This document shows positions 17,201 through 25,190 of a DNA stretch of 44,628 nt, in pieces (positions within the stretch are counted from its first letter, which is position 1; every line of letters starts with the position of its first letter). The translations under genes were made by a program, and so were the position numbers. The stretch is from Clostridia bacterium (lineage in GTDB: Bacteria; Bacillota; Clostridia; DSM-8532): contig JAIFNI010000103.1 in the NCBI GenBank assembly GCA_020047785.1, forward strand, positions 1-44,628. The letters are read 5' to 3'. The notes below the pieces were generated by a model. It saw only the letters and a list, made by a program, of their open reading frames with translations, had not been told where the DNA came from and ran no database searches.

Positions 17201-18869
17201 ATTCCGCGAAGAAATGGCGACTGCAGAGCAGGTGCTGTCCGGGCGTTCGCCCATGTCTTCCGCGAAAGGACGTTCTGAGGCAGGGTCGGCGCTGCGTCCG
17301 ACGACGGGTCCTGAGCGTGATGCGACAGAACGTGATGCGGCAGAACGGGGAATGGGATTTCTTGCAGCCGGAGTGGAACCTGGCATGCCTGCCGGCCCAA
17401 TCCGGCGTCAAGTCGGCCTAATGGCACTGGCGCACTCCGAGCAGGCGGGGAGGTTTCAACCAACGGAAAATCCGCTACATCCGGAGACCGGCCTGCATTC
17501 GGTAAAACGAGTCACCGATATTTTGCCGTCGGCCCGTCAATTCGGCATCGGTGCGCGCACGCGGCCGGGCATGACACTGCTTCATTCTGCAGCAGACGTC
17601 TCAACCGGTCAGACACTGATTCATCCTGCTGCAGGGAAACCCGTGACCTCAGCCACCGCCGGCGATCAGCCTTTTTCAGCAGCCTCGAGAAGGCGGAGTA
17701 CTTCAGCAGACCATGTCGACGGGGGTTCATCAGGCCTGTTCCATTCAGATGCAGCCGTGAGTTTCCTGTCCGATAGGGTCAGGGATGATTTAAAGAGAAC
17801 AGGTGCAGTTGGAGCGTCAGGTCCTGGTGCGATCGCCGTTTCACGTCGGGGATCGGCCTCTGATACGGGAACCGGCGTGGCCGCGGCTGCAGGACCGGGT
17901 GCGGTCGATGGCGGAGATTTTGGCAGTTTTATTGATTCCATGGAAAATGAGATGGTACCGGACGATGGTTCCGGTGCCATTCTGCCGCTGCAGGCCGGTT
18001 TACGTGAAGGTATGCGGCTGCTTCATCCCTCTGAGGTATCCGGCACAGCTGCGGGAATTTCCAGAGGAATGTCTGCTGCCGGGTCCGCCGGTGCTGCTGC
18101 GAGCACGATAACGAGTGCTGGTATGGGTACTGCCACGGGCGTTCCTGCGGGCACTGCTTCGAGTGCGGCCTCCGGCCCGTTTTTCGGCCAATCCGGTGAC
18201 CAGGCCGGTTCATCCCGCGGGTCCGGACTGTTCTCCGGTTATGCCGGGCGGCAGCCTTCCGGCATGATGCCGACCTCATCGCGGGAATCGACGCTCGCCC
18301 GTAATGCTGCTGACAACCTGCACCTTCTGTCGGCAGACCGGACATTTCGTCTGCCGGAGGGCATCCGCACGCTGCAGGAACCTCGGTCGACCAGCAGGGC
18401 ATTCCGTTTCTCGGCAGGCCGGACATTCCGCCCGCCAGGGGGCATCCGTACGCTGCAGGATCTTCGGCCGGCTCTCCGGACAACCGGTCCGATTCGTCGC
18501 GGCGGATCAGGGGATACGGCGGAGCTTCTGATGCTTCGTCAGCAGACATCAGGGGAGTCGTACGCAGGCGGTTCATACACCGGAAAACCTTTCGCCGGCG
18601 GAGCATACTCAGGCGAAATGTATGCTGACAGGACAGAAAAAGGTGCGGACCAGGTACCGGTACTCGAAAGCACGTTTCTGCCGCGCCGACCGGCGGAGAC
18701 GGTCATGAAATCACTGAACACGCCGGCCGATTCATCCGTGAGAGATGCACGACGGATTTCGGGAACAGGCGAATGGCCCGGTCCGGTCGAACTCAACCGG
18801 CTTGTGGACAAGGTCTATGCGCAGCTTGAAACGCGACTTGCACGGGAACGAAGGCGATACGGGAAATAG
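14268..18869 (+). CDS. 1533-aa low-complexity, collagen-like eCIS-locus protein
   Basis: Co-directional between the tube-like and LysM genes; GKVRDAD heptads, Gly-x-y stretch GADGLSGYDGTSGAGG, C-terminus ELNRLVDKVYAQLETRLARERRRYGK. Confidence 0.75.
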   Translation: MVEKETGHVPETGGTLRRIVRTDMLTLRKRNSFVGPMRALVGTGLFDVIGNRFLLRTFRRWQGLSLFFLEESKDGGFRPVPAPVQYVLQPELHIHFDTPLSDDAGKRDEKGFSAFRPINGGAKPVLFDAGSGGKSAGMAEATAVSAAASKASATDASKAADWQFFMEALAFRNPAETGKSAPAVSGVTGRTTADRTLGRPLPVGHGGKVRDADGKVRDADGKVRDADGKVRDAGDADGKVRDADGKVRDAGGKVSDADGDRETGEVGDNAIVRTAGRPDGRVVEFSGRGMFRNVPPTSMTNETVYRIGMDAGSVHREARAFPACPADPFRQAGLFFSGLLSLPGWPKRGRISDFFPLNGQNILRGTATVRSDLDLRGGPATDFLQAPQLAGVSSLPSESHASSTSRIVEKATDGLVEWLIGAVHAQTATRLSAKADTGRMAESPAGETENAPTGQGRIAAFRRTAGRTLLFGRHSTNGTNSRNTNSRNTYYGKSGRTVVSGAAGFPVEFGSADMPTEFRSADMPGTADSVRTSRSAEVTEQIGRTGSADMSGRMGLTDMKGTKGATGANGVPASAAAAKAMSHLGSDGALGVSASDGADGALGVPGSAGADGLSGYNGTSGAGGLSGYDGTSGAGGLSGYDGTSGADGMAGFVIREKSAARMDGTDTTEQNAFFSEEVEYGRILQAIPDAGSLRGFDFREETSGLAALLMEEQFQPRTAFLQQMGSAANRGAREIGSPSEGILEHLAGYPDRLLTGNGERTGARSGLPKGLNARWPHPSDFISALGTGIANRLMTFVQNLRSSFSERQDSLRITDTEGSAGAAQSGRSKSPAIPHEGSARRGNLEKTALHAARSGILPLEDVLVENVRITREKTGLSGDYELMDMPSHVMESVRKMASVQMEQPAALTYGNTATGTPRSFLFGRMLLQRTLQSLAWRSLARLASEHERLLRLFPGESRQGSDLAGDGRTQAPMNVFLAFREEMATAEQVLSGRSPMSSAKGRSEAGSALRPTTGPERDATERDAAERGMGFLAAGVEPGMPAGPIRRQVGLMALAHSEQAGRFQPTENPLHPETGLHSVKRVTDILPSARQFGIGARTRPGMTLLHSAADVSTGQTLIHPAAGKPVTSATAGDQPFSAASRRRSTSADHVDGGSSGLFHSDAAVSFLSDRVRDDLKRTGAVGASGPGAIAVSRRGSASDTGTGVAAAAGPGAVDGGDFGSFIDSMENEMVPDDGSGAILPLQAGLREGMRLLHPSEVSGTAAGISRGMSAAGSAGAAASTITSAGMGTATGVPAGTASSAASGPFFGQSGDQAGSSRGSGLFSGYAGRQPSGMMPTSSRESTLARNAADNLHLLSADRTFRLPEGIRTLQEPRSTSRAFRFSAGRTFRPPGGIRTLQDLRPALRTTGPIRRGGSGDTAELLMLRQQTSGESYAGGSYTGKPFAGGAYSGEMYADRTEKGADQVPVLESTFLPRRPAETVMKSLNTPADSSVRDARRISGTGEWPGPVELNRLVDKVYAQLETRLARERRRYGK
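14886..15045 (+). repeat. 21-bp tandem repeats (GKVRDAD heptad), ~6-7 copies
   Basis: ggaaaggtcagagacgcagac repeated; one copy carries a 9-bp internal duplication (gagacgcag). Confidence 0.9.
16095..16202 (+). repeat. 36-bp x 3 tandem repeat encoding the collagen-like GLSGYDGTSGAG unit
   Basis: gcaggcggcctttccggttacgatgggacttccggt x3. Confidence 0.9.
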
Positions 18870-18940
18870 GATGCGCCGCATGGAATCGATACGCTGCATG
18901 GGTTGAATGTGCCGCATGGAGTCAATGCGTCGCAGATCTC
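18870..18940 (+). repeat. 18-bp x ~4 repeat immediately after the stop codon
   Basis: gatgcgccgcatggaatc / gatacgctgcatgggttg / aatgtgccgcatggagtc / aatgcgtcgcagatctc. Confidence 0.75.
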
Positions 18941-19034
18941 ATGCGAGGCAACGGTCCGGGTTCATGAATGCGGCTGCAGGGGTATTCCCTGAAGGGCAGC
19001 ACAGTGAATTTTCGAGGCAGACAAGGGGGGAACC

Positions 19035-19739
19035 ATGATTCTGATGAAGAAGGCAAGCATCCGGGTGAAGGAGGGAAGCGGCGGTCTGCTGGGTGCCGTT
19101 ATTTCCGCGCTTGGCCTGGATGACAGCAAGTGCCTGTTCAACCCCTCGGAATTCTCCATCCAGCGGGGTGTTTCCTATGCCGAGCACAAGGTGCCCGGCC
19201 TTGATCGGCCCATCATGCAGTTCATCAACGGCGAAGCGGAAGTGATGCGCTTTTCGCTGTTCTTCGATACCTATTCCGCGGGCTTTGAATCGGGTCGCCC
19301 GAAACTGGGTCTGACGAACAAACTGCCCACCATGCTCAAGGATGATGTGCGCAACTATACCGACCCGTTCTACAAACTGCTGAACGTCAGCGCGGACCTG
19401 CATGTGCCGAATCTCGTCATGTTCGAATGGGGCAAGACGAAGTTCACGGGCTATGTCATCGACATCACCCAGAAATTTACAATGTTTTCTTCCGGCGGCA
19501 CGCCGCTGCGGGCAACGCTGGATTTTACGCTCAAATCCGCAAAAAAGGACGACAACGTACGCAATTCGCCGGACCGTACGAAATATCGCACGGTTCACAG
19601 CGGGGACATGCTGTTCGCTTTCGCCAACGCGGAATACGGAGACTGCGGAGAGTGGAGGCGGATCGCCGAAGCGAACGGTCTGGACAATCCGCGGCGGCTC
19701 CGATCGGGCAGCTCGATCGTCATACCGGCCATTCTCTGA
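19035..19739 (+). CDS. LysM-domain baseplate/tube-adaptor protein (Afp7/Pvc7-like)
   Basis: LFNPSEFSIQRGVSYAEHKVPGLDRPIMQFINGEAEVMRFSLFFDTY...; C-terminal LysM-like TVHSGDMLFAFANAEYGDCGEWRRIAEANGLDNPRRLRSGSSIVIP. Confidence 0.92.
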   Translation: MILMKKASIRVKEGSGGLLGAVISALGLDDSKCLFNPSEFSIQRGVSYAEHKVPGLDRPIMQFINGEAEVMRFSLFFDTYSAGFESGRPKLGLTNKLPTMLKDDVRNYTDPFYKLLNVSADLHVPNLVMFEWGKTKFTGYVIDITQKFTMFSSGGTPLRATLDFTLKSAKKDDNVRNSPDRTKYRTVHSGDMLFAFANAEYGDCGEWRRIAEANGLDNPRRLRSGSSIVIPAIL

Positions 19740-19766
19740 CAAAAAGGAGTACGAGGGAGGAAGCGC

Positions 19767-20885
19767 ATGCCGCTGGATTTCGAGGCACTGTCAAAACGGC
19801 ACAAGGAGTTCCATGCCCCGCAGTACATCATTTGGGTGGATTTCGAGAAGATCGCACCCAAAGATTTTCCTGTGCTCGATGTGAGCGTGATGATGTCGGC
19901 CGGATATGACATGAGTACCTGCGAATTCACGGTTGCCGGCATATTCGACGCGAAGAGCAGCGGATTCAAGCCGGATGTCTACACGAAATTCAAGCCGGGC
20001 CGCGTCGTGGTGGTGGCGATGGGGTACGACAAGCCGGTTGAACTCTTCAAGGGATACATCAATGCGCTGAACATCGATTTCAATGCCGAGGGCGGTCCCT
20101 TCGTGCATGTGCAGTGCCTCGACGCCAAGGGTGCACTCGTCAACAATGTCACCTGGAAGAACTACGGCGAGCAGGACCTCGAGGCTGTTGTGACCGACAT
20201 GCTGAAAACCCAGTGCAGCAAGTATGCGAAAATCGGGAAAGTAGAAGTCGCGTTCGACAAAAGTGATCAGGGTTCGCAGGCGAAGAGTCCTGAAATCAAG
20301 GACAAGCTCGAAGATGACTACGCCTACCTCAAGGCTCTCGCCGCAAGGACCAACAGCTCGTTCTGCGTGCTGGGCAAGGAACTGTGCTTCCGAAAAAATC
20401 TTGCGTTCGCCTCGGACACGAAGACCTCGGTCGAACTTCGATGGGGCAGGAGCTTGCTGAATTTCAACATCGACATCGACATTTCCGAGCAGGTCGGCAA
20501 AGTGACGGTGTACGGAGAGGGCGTCGACCCGCTGGATACGTTCATGGCGGTCTGCGACGATGTGCCGGGGACGGGGGAGAGCGGGTCCGAGATGGCGGCC
20601 GTGGCCAAAAACAAGAACCTCATCGTTACAAACGGAGACGTATCGAACAAGGAGCAGGCGGCCGCCCTGGCCAAGAGCATACTGGAGTCCCATGCGGAAA
20701 AGCTGGTGAAATGCAAGGGTTCCGCCATCGGCATCCCGGAAATCAAGGCCGGCGAAAAAATCAAAATGGCCGGCATGGGCAAGGGGATAGACGGAACCTA
20801 TTTTCTGAACCATGTCACGCACCGCATCAACGGCGGAGGGTATGTCACCAGCTTCGACTGTTCGGGCATGGAAGTGCCGGTCTGA
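19767..20885 (+). CDS. gpD / phage late control D-like spike-hub protein (Afp8 N-half-like)
   Basis: FKPGRVVVVAMGYDKPVELFKGYINALNIDF...VHVQCLDAKGALVNN and ..GVDPLDTF..; VgrG/gpD-like organisation. Confidence 0.9.
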   Translation: MPLDFEALSKRHKEFHAPQYIIWVDFEKIAPKDFPVLDVSVMMSAGYDMSTCEFTVAGIFDAKSSGFKPDVYTKFKPGRVVVVAMGYDKPVELFKGYINALNIDFNAEGGPFVHVQCLDAKGALVNNVTWKNYGEQDLEAVVTDMLKTQCSKYAKIGKVEVAFDKSDQGSQAKSPEIKDKLEDDYAYLKALAARTNSSFCVLGKELCFRKNLAFASDTKTSVELRWGRSLLNFNIDIDISEQVGKVTVYGEGVDPLDTFMAVCDDVPGTGESGSEMAAVAKNKNLIVTNGDVSNKEQAAALAKSILESHAEKLVKCKGSAIGIPEIKAGEKIKMAGMGKGIDGTYFLNHVTHRINGGGYVTSFDCSGMEVPV

Positions 20886-20942
20886 TGGACAGGCACAAAA
20901 GCAGGGTAAAAAAAAGAAAACCGCAGGATGGGGGATGATTGC

Positions 20943-21701
20943 ATGGCGCTGATGGACCAGTTCAATGACGATGACCGGGAACAGAACCGCATCAGGACGG
21001 CCCGACCGGGCGTCACCCTGGCCAAGGTCACCAACCTCAACGATCCGGACAAGCTCGGGCGGGTCAAGTGCGCGTTCCTCACGGCGAACACGGAGGCGAA
21101 GGAACTGGATTGGGCGTACGTGGTGACGCCGTTCGCCAGCGCGGACAGCGGCGTCTTCTTCATGCCGAACGTGGGGGACGTGGTTCTCGTCGCATTCGAC
21201 GGCGGGGATGTGCGCAGGCCGTTTGTCATCGGAAGCATCTGGGGGAAACAGGCGACACCGCCGCAGAAACTGACGGACGGTAAGAATGAGAATTTCCTCA
21301 TCAAGACGCCGAACGGCAGTGAAATCCTGTTTGCCGACAAGAAGGGCGAGGAAATCGTCACGGTCAGCACAGCAAAAGGAAATAAGGTGACGCTTGACGA
21401 AAAGGCGAAGAAAATAGAATTGACGGATGGCAAAAGCACGATCTCGATGGAACGGGACAGTGGAACGGTGACCCTCGACTGCAAGAGCAAGCTGGTCATC
21501 AAGGTGGGCGGTGCACCCGCGATGACCATCGACGGCACAGCGGGCACGATCAAGATAGAGAGCAAGCAGTCAGTCAAGGTCGAATCCGTTCAGGTGAACA
21601 TAGAGGCAAAAGCGGCTGCGACAGTGAAGGCCAACGGCCAGCTGACCGTGGAGAGCACTGGCCTGACCACGGTCAAGGGCAGCATGCTCAAGCTGAACTG
21701 A
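20943..21701 (+). CDS. gpV/VgrG-like spike protein with OB-fold and beta-helix
   Basis: GVTLAKVTNLNDPDKLGRVKCAFL...DWAYVVTPFASADSGVFFMPNVGDVVLVAFDGGDVRRPFVIGSIWG; C-terminal strand repeats. Confidence 0.93.
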   Translation: MALMDQFNDDDREQNRIRTARPGVTLAKVTNLNDPDKLGRVKCAFLTANTEAKELDWAYVVTPFASADSGVFFMPNVGDVVLVAFDGGDVRRPFVIGSIWGKQATPPQKLTDGKNENFLIKTPNGSEILFADKKGEEIVTVSTAKGNKVTLDEKAKKIELTDGKSTISMERDSGTVTLDCKSKLVIKVGGAPAMTIDGTAGTIKIESKQSVKVESVQVNIEAKAAATVKANGQLTVESTGLTTVKGSMLKLN

Positions 21702-21719
21702 GCCGGAAGGGGGAGGACG

Positions 21720-22136
21720 ATGTCGGAACGCGATACGAAACAGTTTCTGGGCCGGGGGTTCCGGTTCCCGATCTCCGTCGATCCGGCGACCGGCCGCATC
21801 GCCATGTCCGAACATGAGGAGGATATTCGCGAGGCCGTCGGCATCCTGCTCCGTACGAGTGTCGGGGAACGGGTGATGCGCCCCGATTACGGAACGGCTT
21901 CGAAGGATTATGTGTTTGCCGTCAACGGATTGGAGCAGGTCGCCTCGTTCGAGGAGGAGATCCGTGAGTCGCTCGAACGGTTCGAACCCCGCATCCGGGA
22001 CGTCGAGGTGAGTATTTCGAATGAAGACGGCGATCGGAGCACCGTGACCGTGAACATCCGGTATGTGGTCCGTACGACGAACAATCTGTTCAATCGGGTT
22101 TACCCATTCTACATGCTGGAGGGGGCGGGTTCATGA
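21720..22136 (+). CDS. gp25/gpW-like baseplate wedge protein (Afp9-like)
   Basis: FLGRGFRFPISVDPATGRIAMSEHEEDIREAVGILLRTSVGERVMRPDYGT. Confidence 0.94.
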   Translation: MSERDTKQFLGRGFRFPISVDPATGRIAMSEHEEDIREAVGILLRTSVGERVMRPDYGTASKDYVFAVNGLEQVASFEEEIRESLERFEPRIRDVEVSISNEDGDRSTVTVNIRYVVRTTNNLFNRVYPFYMLEGAGS

Positions 22137-25100
22137 GCCTTGTACCTGGAGGGACACCGGGAAATGCCGATGCCATCCTGTCCGACATCCTGCGGAAAGC
22201 CCGCGTCTATGTGCCCGAATGGAATCCCGGAAACGGGGAACCGGATGGCGGAACGGCGCTGGCTTCCCTGTTTGCGCATCTGTTCGGAGAGACCGCTGAT
22301 CGACTCGACCAGGTTCCCTACAAGCATTTCCTCTCGTATCTGAATCTGCTGGATGTATCCGCGCAGAGCATGAATCCTGCCACGGGTATTGCGGTTTTCA
22401 CGCCGGCTGCAGGAACGACGGAACCGGTTTTCGTACCGAAAGGCACCCGCTTGTTCCGTGATCTCCAGGATGAGGGCGAGGATGGCGGTGAAAGCCGACG
22501 CATCTTCTTTGAAACGGATCGGGATTTCGTCATGACGCCAGCCGCTTTACTCGGTTTTTTCGCCGTTGACCCGAAACATGACATCATCGAACAGCTTCCT
22601 CTGGCGGAAATGCCGGTCACCCCGTTTTCTCCTGCCGGGAAAGCGAACCTGCAGCGCCACTGCTTTTCATTGGCCTGCGACGATGTCTTCCGGGTGGAAA
22701 GTCCGGCCGAGATTGTCCTCGCCCTTGAGAACACTGCGCTTGGCTACCTCAACGAGGAAAATCTGACCCGTCTGGCGAACCCTGCGTTCGCGGCATGGTC
22801 CTTTTCAAATGGGGCGTCACGGGTACCGTTCGCATCGGTTTCCGTTCGCGATGGCCGGCTCGTGCTTCTCAAGGATGATTCGCTTCCGGCCTTGCCGTTT
22901 CAGCAGGCCATTGGTGCGGAACTGGACCGGCCTCGTCAGTGGATTACCTGTGAGATGGTGCCGGACAAGAACCCGAATGACATCGTGATGGACCGGATGT
23001 CCGCCGGAAGTGCCTCCCGCCGGGCGGAGGACGGAACCGGCGGACTGGTTCCGCGACTCGTGCAGGCCAACGACCAGTCGCTTGACATGGAGGAAGGCGG
23101 ATATCCCTTCGGAAAGCAGCCGACGGTGTACGACTGTCTTTACATTGCATCCGACGAAGCTTTTTCCAAGCGCGGCGCGCGCGTGCACCTCGCGTTCGGA
23201 CTCAAGACGGTTCACCGGCCGATCGGAGCCGACCGGGAAGCTTTTACCTATTCATTCAACAAGCGTTATATTGTTGAAAAGGCCGATGTGCAGGCTGTGA
23301 AGCCAGACCGGGTATTCATCTCCCGCATCGTGTGGGAGTATTGGAACGGAGCCGGCTGGAGCCGGCTGCGCGTCGAAGGCGACTCGAATCCGTTCGATGG
23401 GGCGGAAAGTCAGCGGCGCAGGCAGATTTCGTTCGAATGTCCGATGGACATGACCCTGAGCCTTCAGAATGCGGCCGAAAGCCACTGGATCCGTGCCCGG
23501 GTGGTCGAAGTGGAAAATGCGTTTTCCCTTTATGCGGATGTCTGTCTGCCGTACCTTGAGACGCTGGAGATCGATTATGCCTATGGAGACGCCCGTCGCC
23601 CTGTGGAGTGCGTGCATGCCGAGAACAATTGCCGGCAGACCCTTTTCACCTCTCCGTCCGCGGCCGGCGGCATGATGCTTTATGAGCCCCTGCGCGGAAC
23701 GCAGCGCGGCGCATACCTCCTGTTCAGTCAGCCGCCTGCAGGCTTCCCGGTGCACCTGTATATCCGGACCGAAGGCATCGGTCGCCGGGGACAACCTCTG
23801 CGATTCGAGTACCTCACCCGGGACGTGAAAAGCGAGCCGACCTGGGTGGAAATCAAGGCGGTTGACGGTACAGACGGCCTGACGGCGGATGGCACTATCG
23901 CCCTGTATGCCCCGAGGGATTTCCTGCAGGCGGAGCTGTTCGGCCGGACCGGGCACTGGGTCCGCATGACCGACCGGGCAGACTGGCGTGCCGAAGGTGA
24001 AACTGCCACGCCGATTGTGCTGGATATCGTGCCGAACACGGTTCCCATTGTACAGCGGCAGACCGTGCAGAAGGAAATGTTTCCGTCAGGGCCCTATGAA
24101 GCCGGCCGGGAGCTTGTTCTGATCAATAAACCCGTTCTGGACTGTGAAGTGTGGGTGGACGAACTGGCTTGCCTTTCGTCGGAAGAACGGGACCGCAGGA
24201 TGCATGACCAGCCGGACACCGTCATGGCCGAGAAGGATGAAGCCGGCCGTTTCCGGGCATTCTGGGTGAAATGGACTTCGTGCTCCTCCTTCGGTTCCTC
24301 GGACCTGCAGGATCGCCATTACCTGCTTGATCGGCAGAACGGACGCATTCGGTTCGGAGACGGACGCCGCGGCCGGATTCCCCCGGCGGGCGACCGTGAC
24401 GGCATCCGCGTCGATTATGCCTTCGGCGGAGGCAAACGCGGAAATCTGCCGGCCGGCGACATTGAAGGACTGCTTGTGGGTCTGCCGTTCGTGGACAGGG
24501 CGACCAATCTTGAAATGACCTGCGGCGGCAGTGACCTGCACGACATCCGCACGCTCGAGCGCGTGGGACCTCAGCGGATTCGTCACCGCGGACGAGCCGT
24601 GACGGCGGCGGACTTTGAAAACATCGCGCGCGAACGCTTCCCCGAAGTGCGGGATGCGCGCTGCTTTTCCCATTTCGACCGCGAAGGCCGCAGAAGTCCG
24701 GGGAGCGTCACGCTGGTTGTGATGCCGTACGATCTTTCCGACCGTCGGTACAGCCTCAGCCTGTGCCGCCGTGTCGAATCCTGGCTGACGGAGCGCTGCT
24801 GCGGCCTGCTTGCAATGGAAGGGCTGGCCGTTGTGCCGGCAGTGGTGCTCCGTCTGCAGGCATTCCTGTCGATGTCCGTCGTGGAGATGGACCGGGCGGC
24901 GGAAACCGAAAGACAGGTACTGGACGCGATCGCGGCGTTTCTCGACCCGGCGGCCGCCGGACCGCAGCGACGGCGTATCGGCGAAATACCGGCGGCTGAA
25001 GACTTCTACCGCCTGCTGCGGCCGGTCGGGAACATTGCGGGCATCGAAGAGGTCCGGCTGGAAGGCGAATATCATGACGGGCGCATCCGCCGCCTGGTGC

Positions 25101-25174
25101 CGCTCGGGGAAGACAACGGCCTGAAGTACGCAGTGGCAGTCAACGGTACGCACATCGTGCGGATTCACGGATGA
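22133..25174 (+). CDS. gpJ-like baseplate protein 1 (Afp11-like)
   Basis: ARVYVPEWNPGNGEPDGGTALASLFAHLFGETADRLDQVPYKHFLSYLNLL...; VTAADFENIARERFPEVRDARCF; ATGA overlap with gp25. Confidence 0.9.
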   Translation: MSLVPGGTPGNADAILSDILRKARVYVPEWNPGNGEPDGGTALASLFAHLFGETADRLDQVPYKHFLSYLNLLDVSAQSMNPATGIAVFTPAAGTTEPVFVPKGTRLFRDLQDEGEDGGESRRIFFETDRDFVMTPAALLGFFAVDPKHDIIEQLPLAEMPVTPFSPAGKANLQRHCFSLACDDVFRVESPAEIVLALENTALGYLNEENLTRLANPAFAAWSFSNGASRVPFASVSVRDGRLVLLKDDSLPALPFQQAIGAELDRPRQWITCEMVPDKNPNDIVMDRMSAGSASRRAEDGTGGLVPRLVQANDQSLDMEEGGYPFGKQPTVYDCLYIASDEAFSKRGARVHLAFGLKTVHRPIGADREAFTYSFNKRYIVEKADVQAVKPDRVFISRIVWEYWNGAGWSRLRVEGDSNPFDGAESQRRRQISFECPMDMTLSLQNAAESHWIRARVVEVENAFSLYADVCLPYLETLEIDYAYGDARRPVECVHAENNCRQTLFTSPSAAGGMMLYEPLRGTQRGAYLLFSQPPAGFPVHLYIRTEGIGRRGQPLRFEYLTRDVKSEPTWVEIKAVDGTDGLTADGTIALYAPRDFLQAELFGRTGHWVRMTDRADWRAEGETATPIVLDIVPNTVPIVQRQTVQKEMFPSGPYEAGRELVLINKPVLDCEVWVDELACLSSEERDRRMHDQPDTVMAEKDEAGRFRAFWVKWTSCSSFGSSDLQDRHYLLDRQNGRIRFGDGRRGRIPPAGDRDGIRVDYAFGGGKRGNLPAGDIEGLLVGLPFVDRATNLEMTCGGSDLHDIRTLERVGPQRIRHRGRAVTAADFENIARERFPEVRDARCFSHFDREGRRSPGSVTLVVMPYDLSDRRYSLSLCRRVESWLTERCCGLLAMEGLAVVPAVVLRLQAFLSMSVVEMDRAAETERQVLDAIAAFLDPAAAGPQRRRIGEIPAAEDFYRLLRPVGNIAGIEEVRLEGEYHDGRIRRLVPLGEDNGLKYAVAVNGTHIVRIHG

Positions 25175-25190
25175 AAGGAGGGAACGGGAC

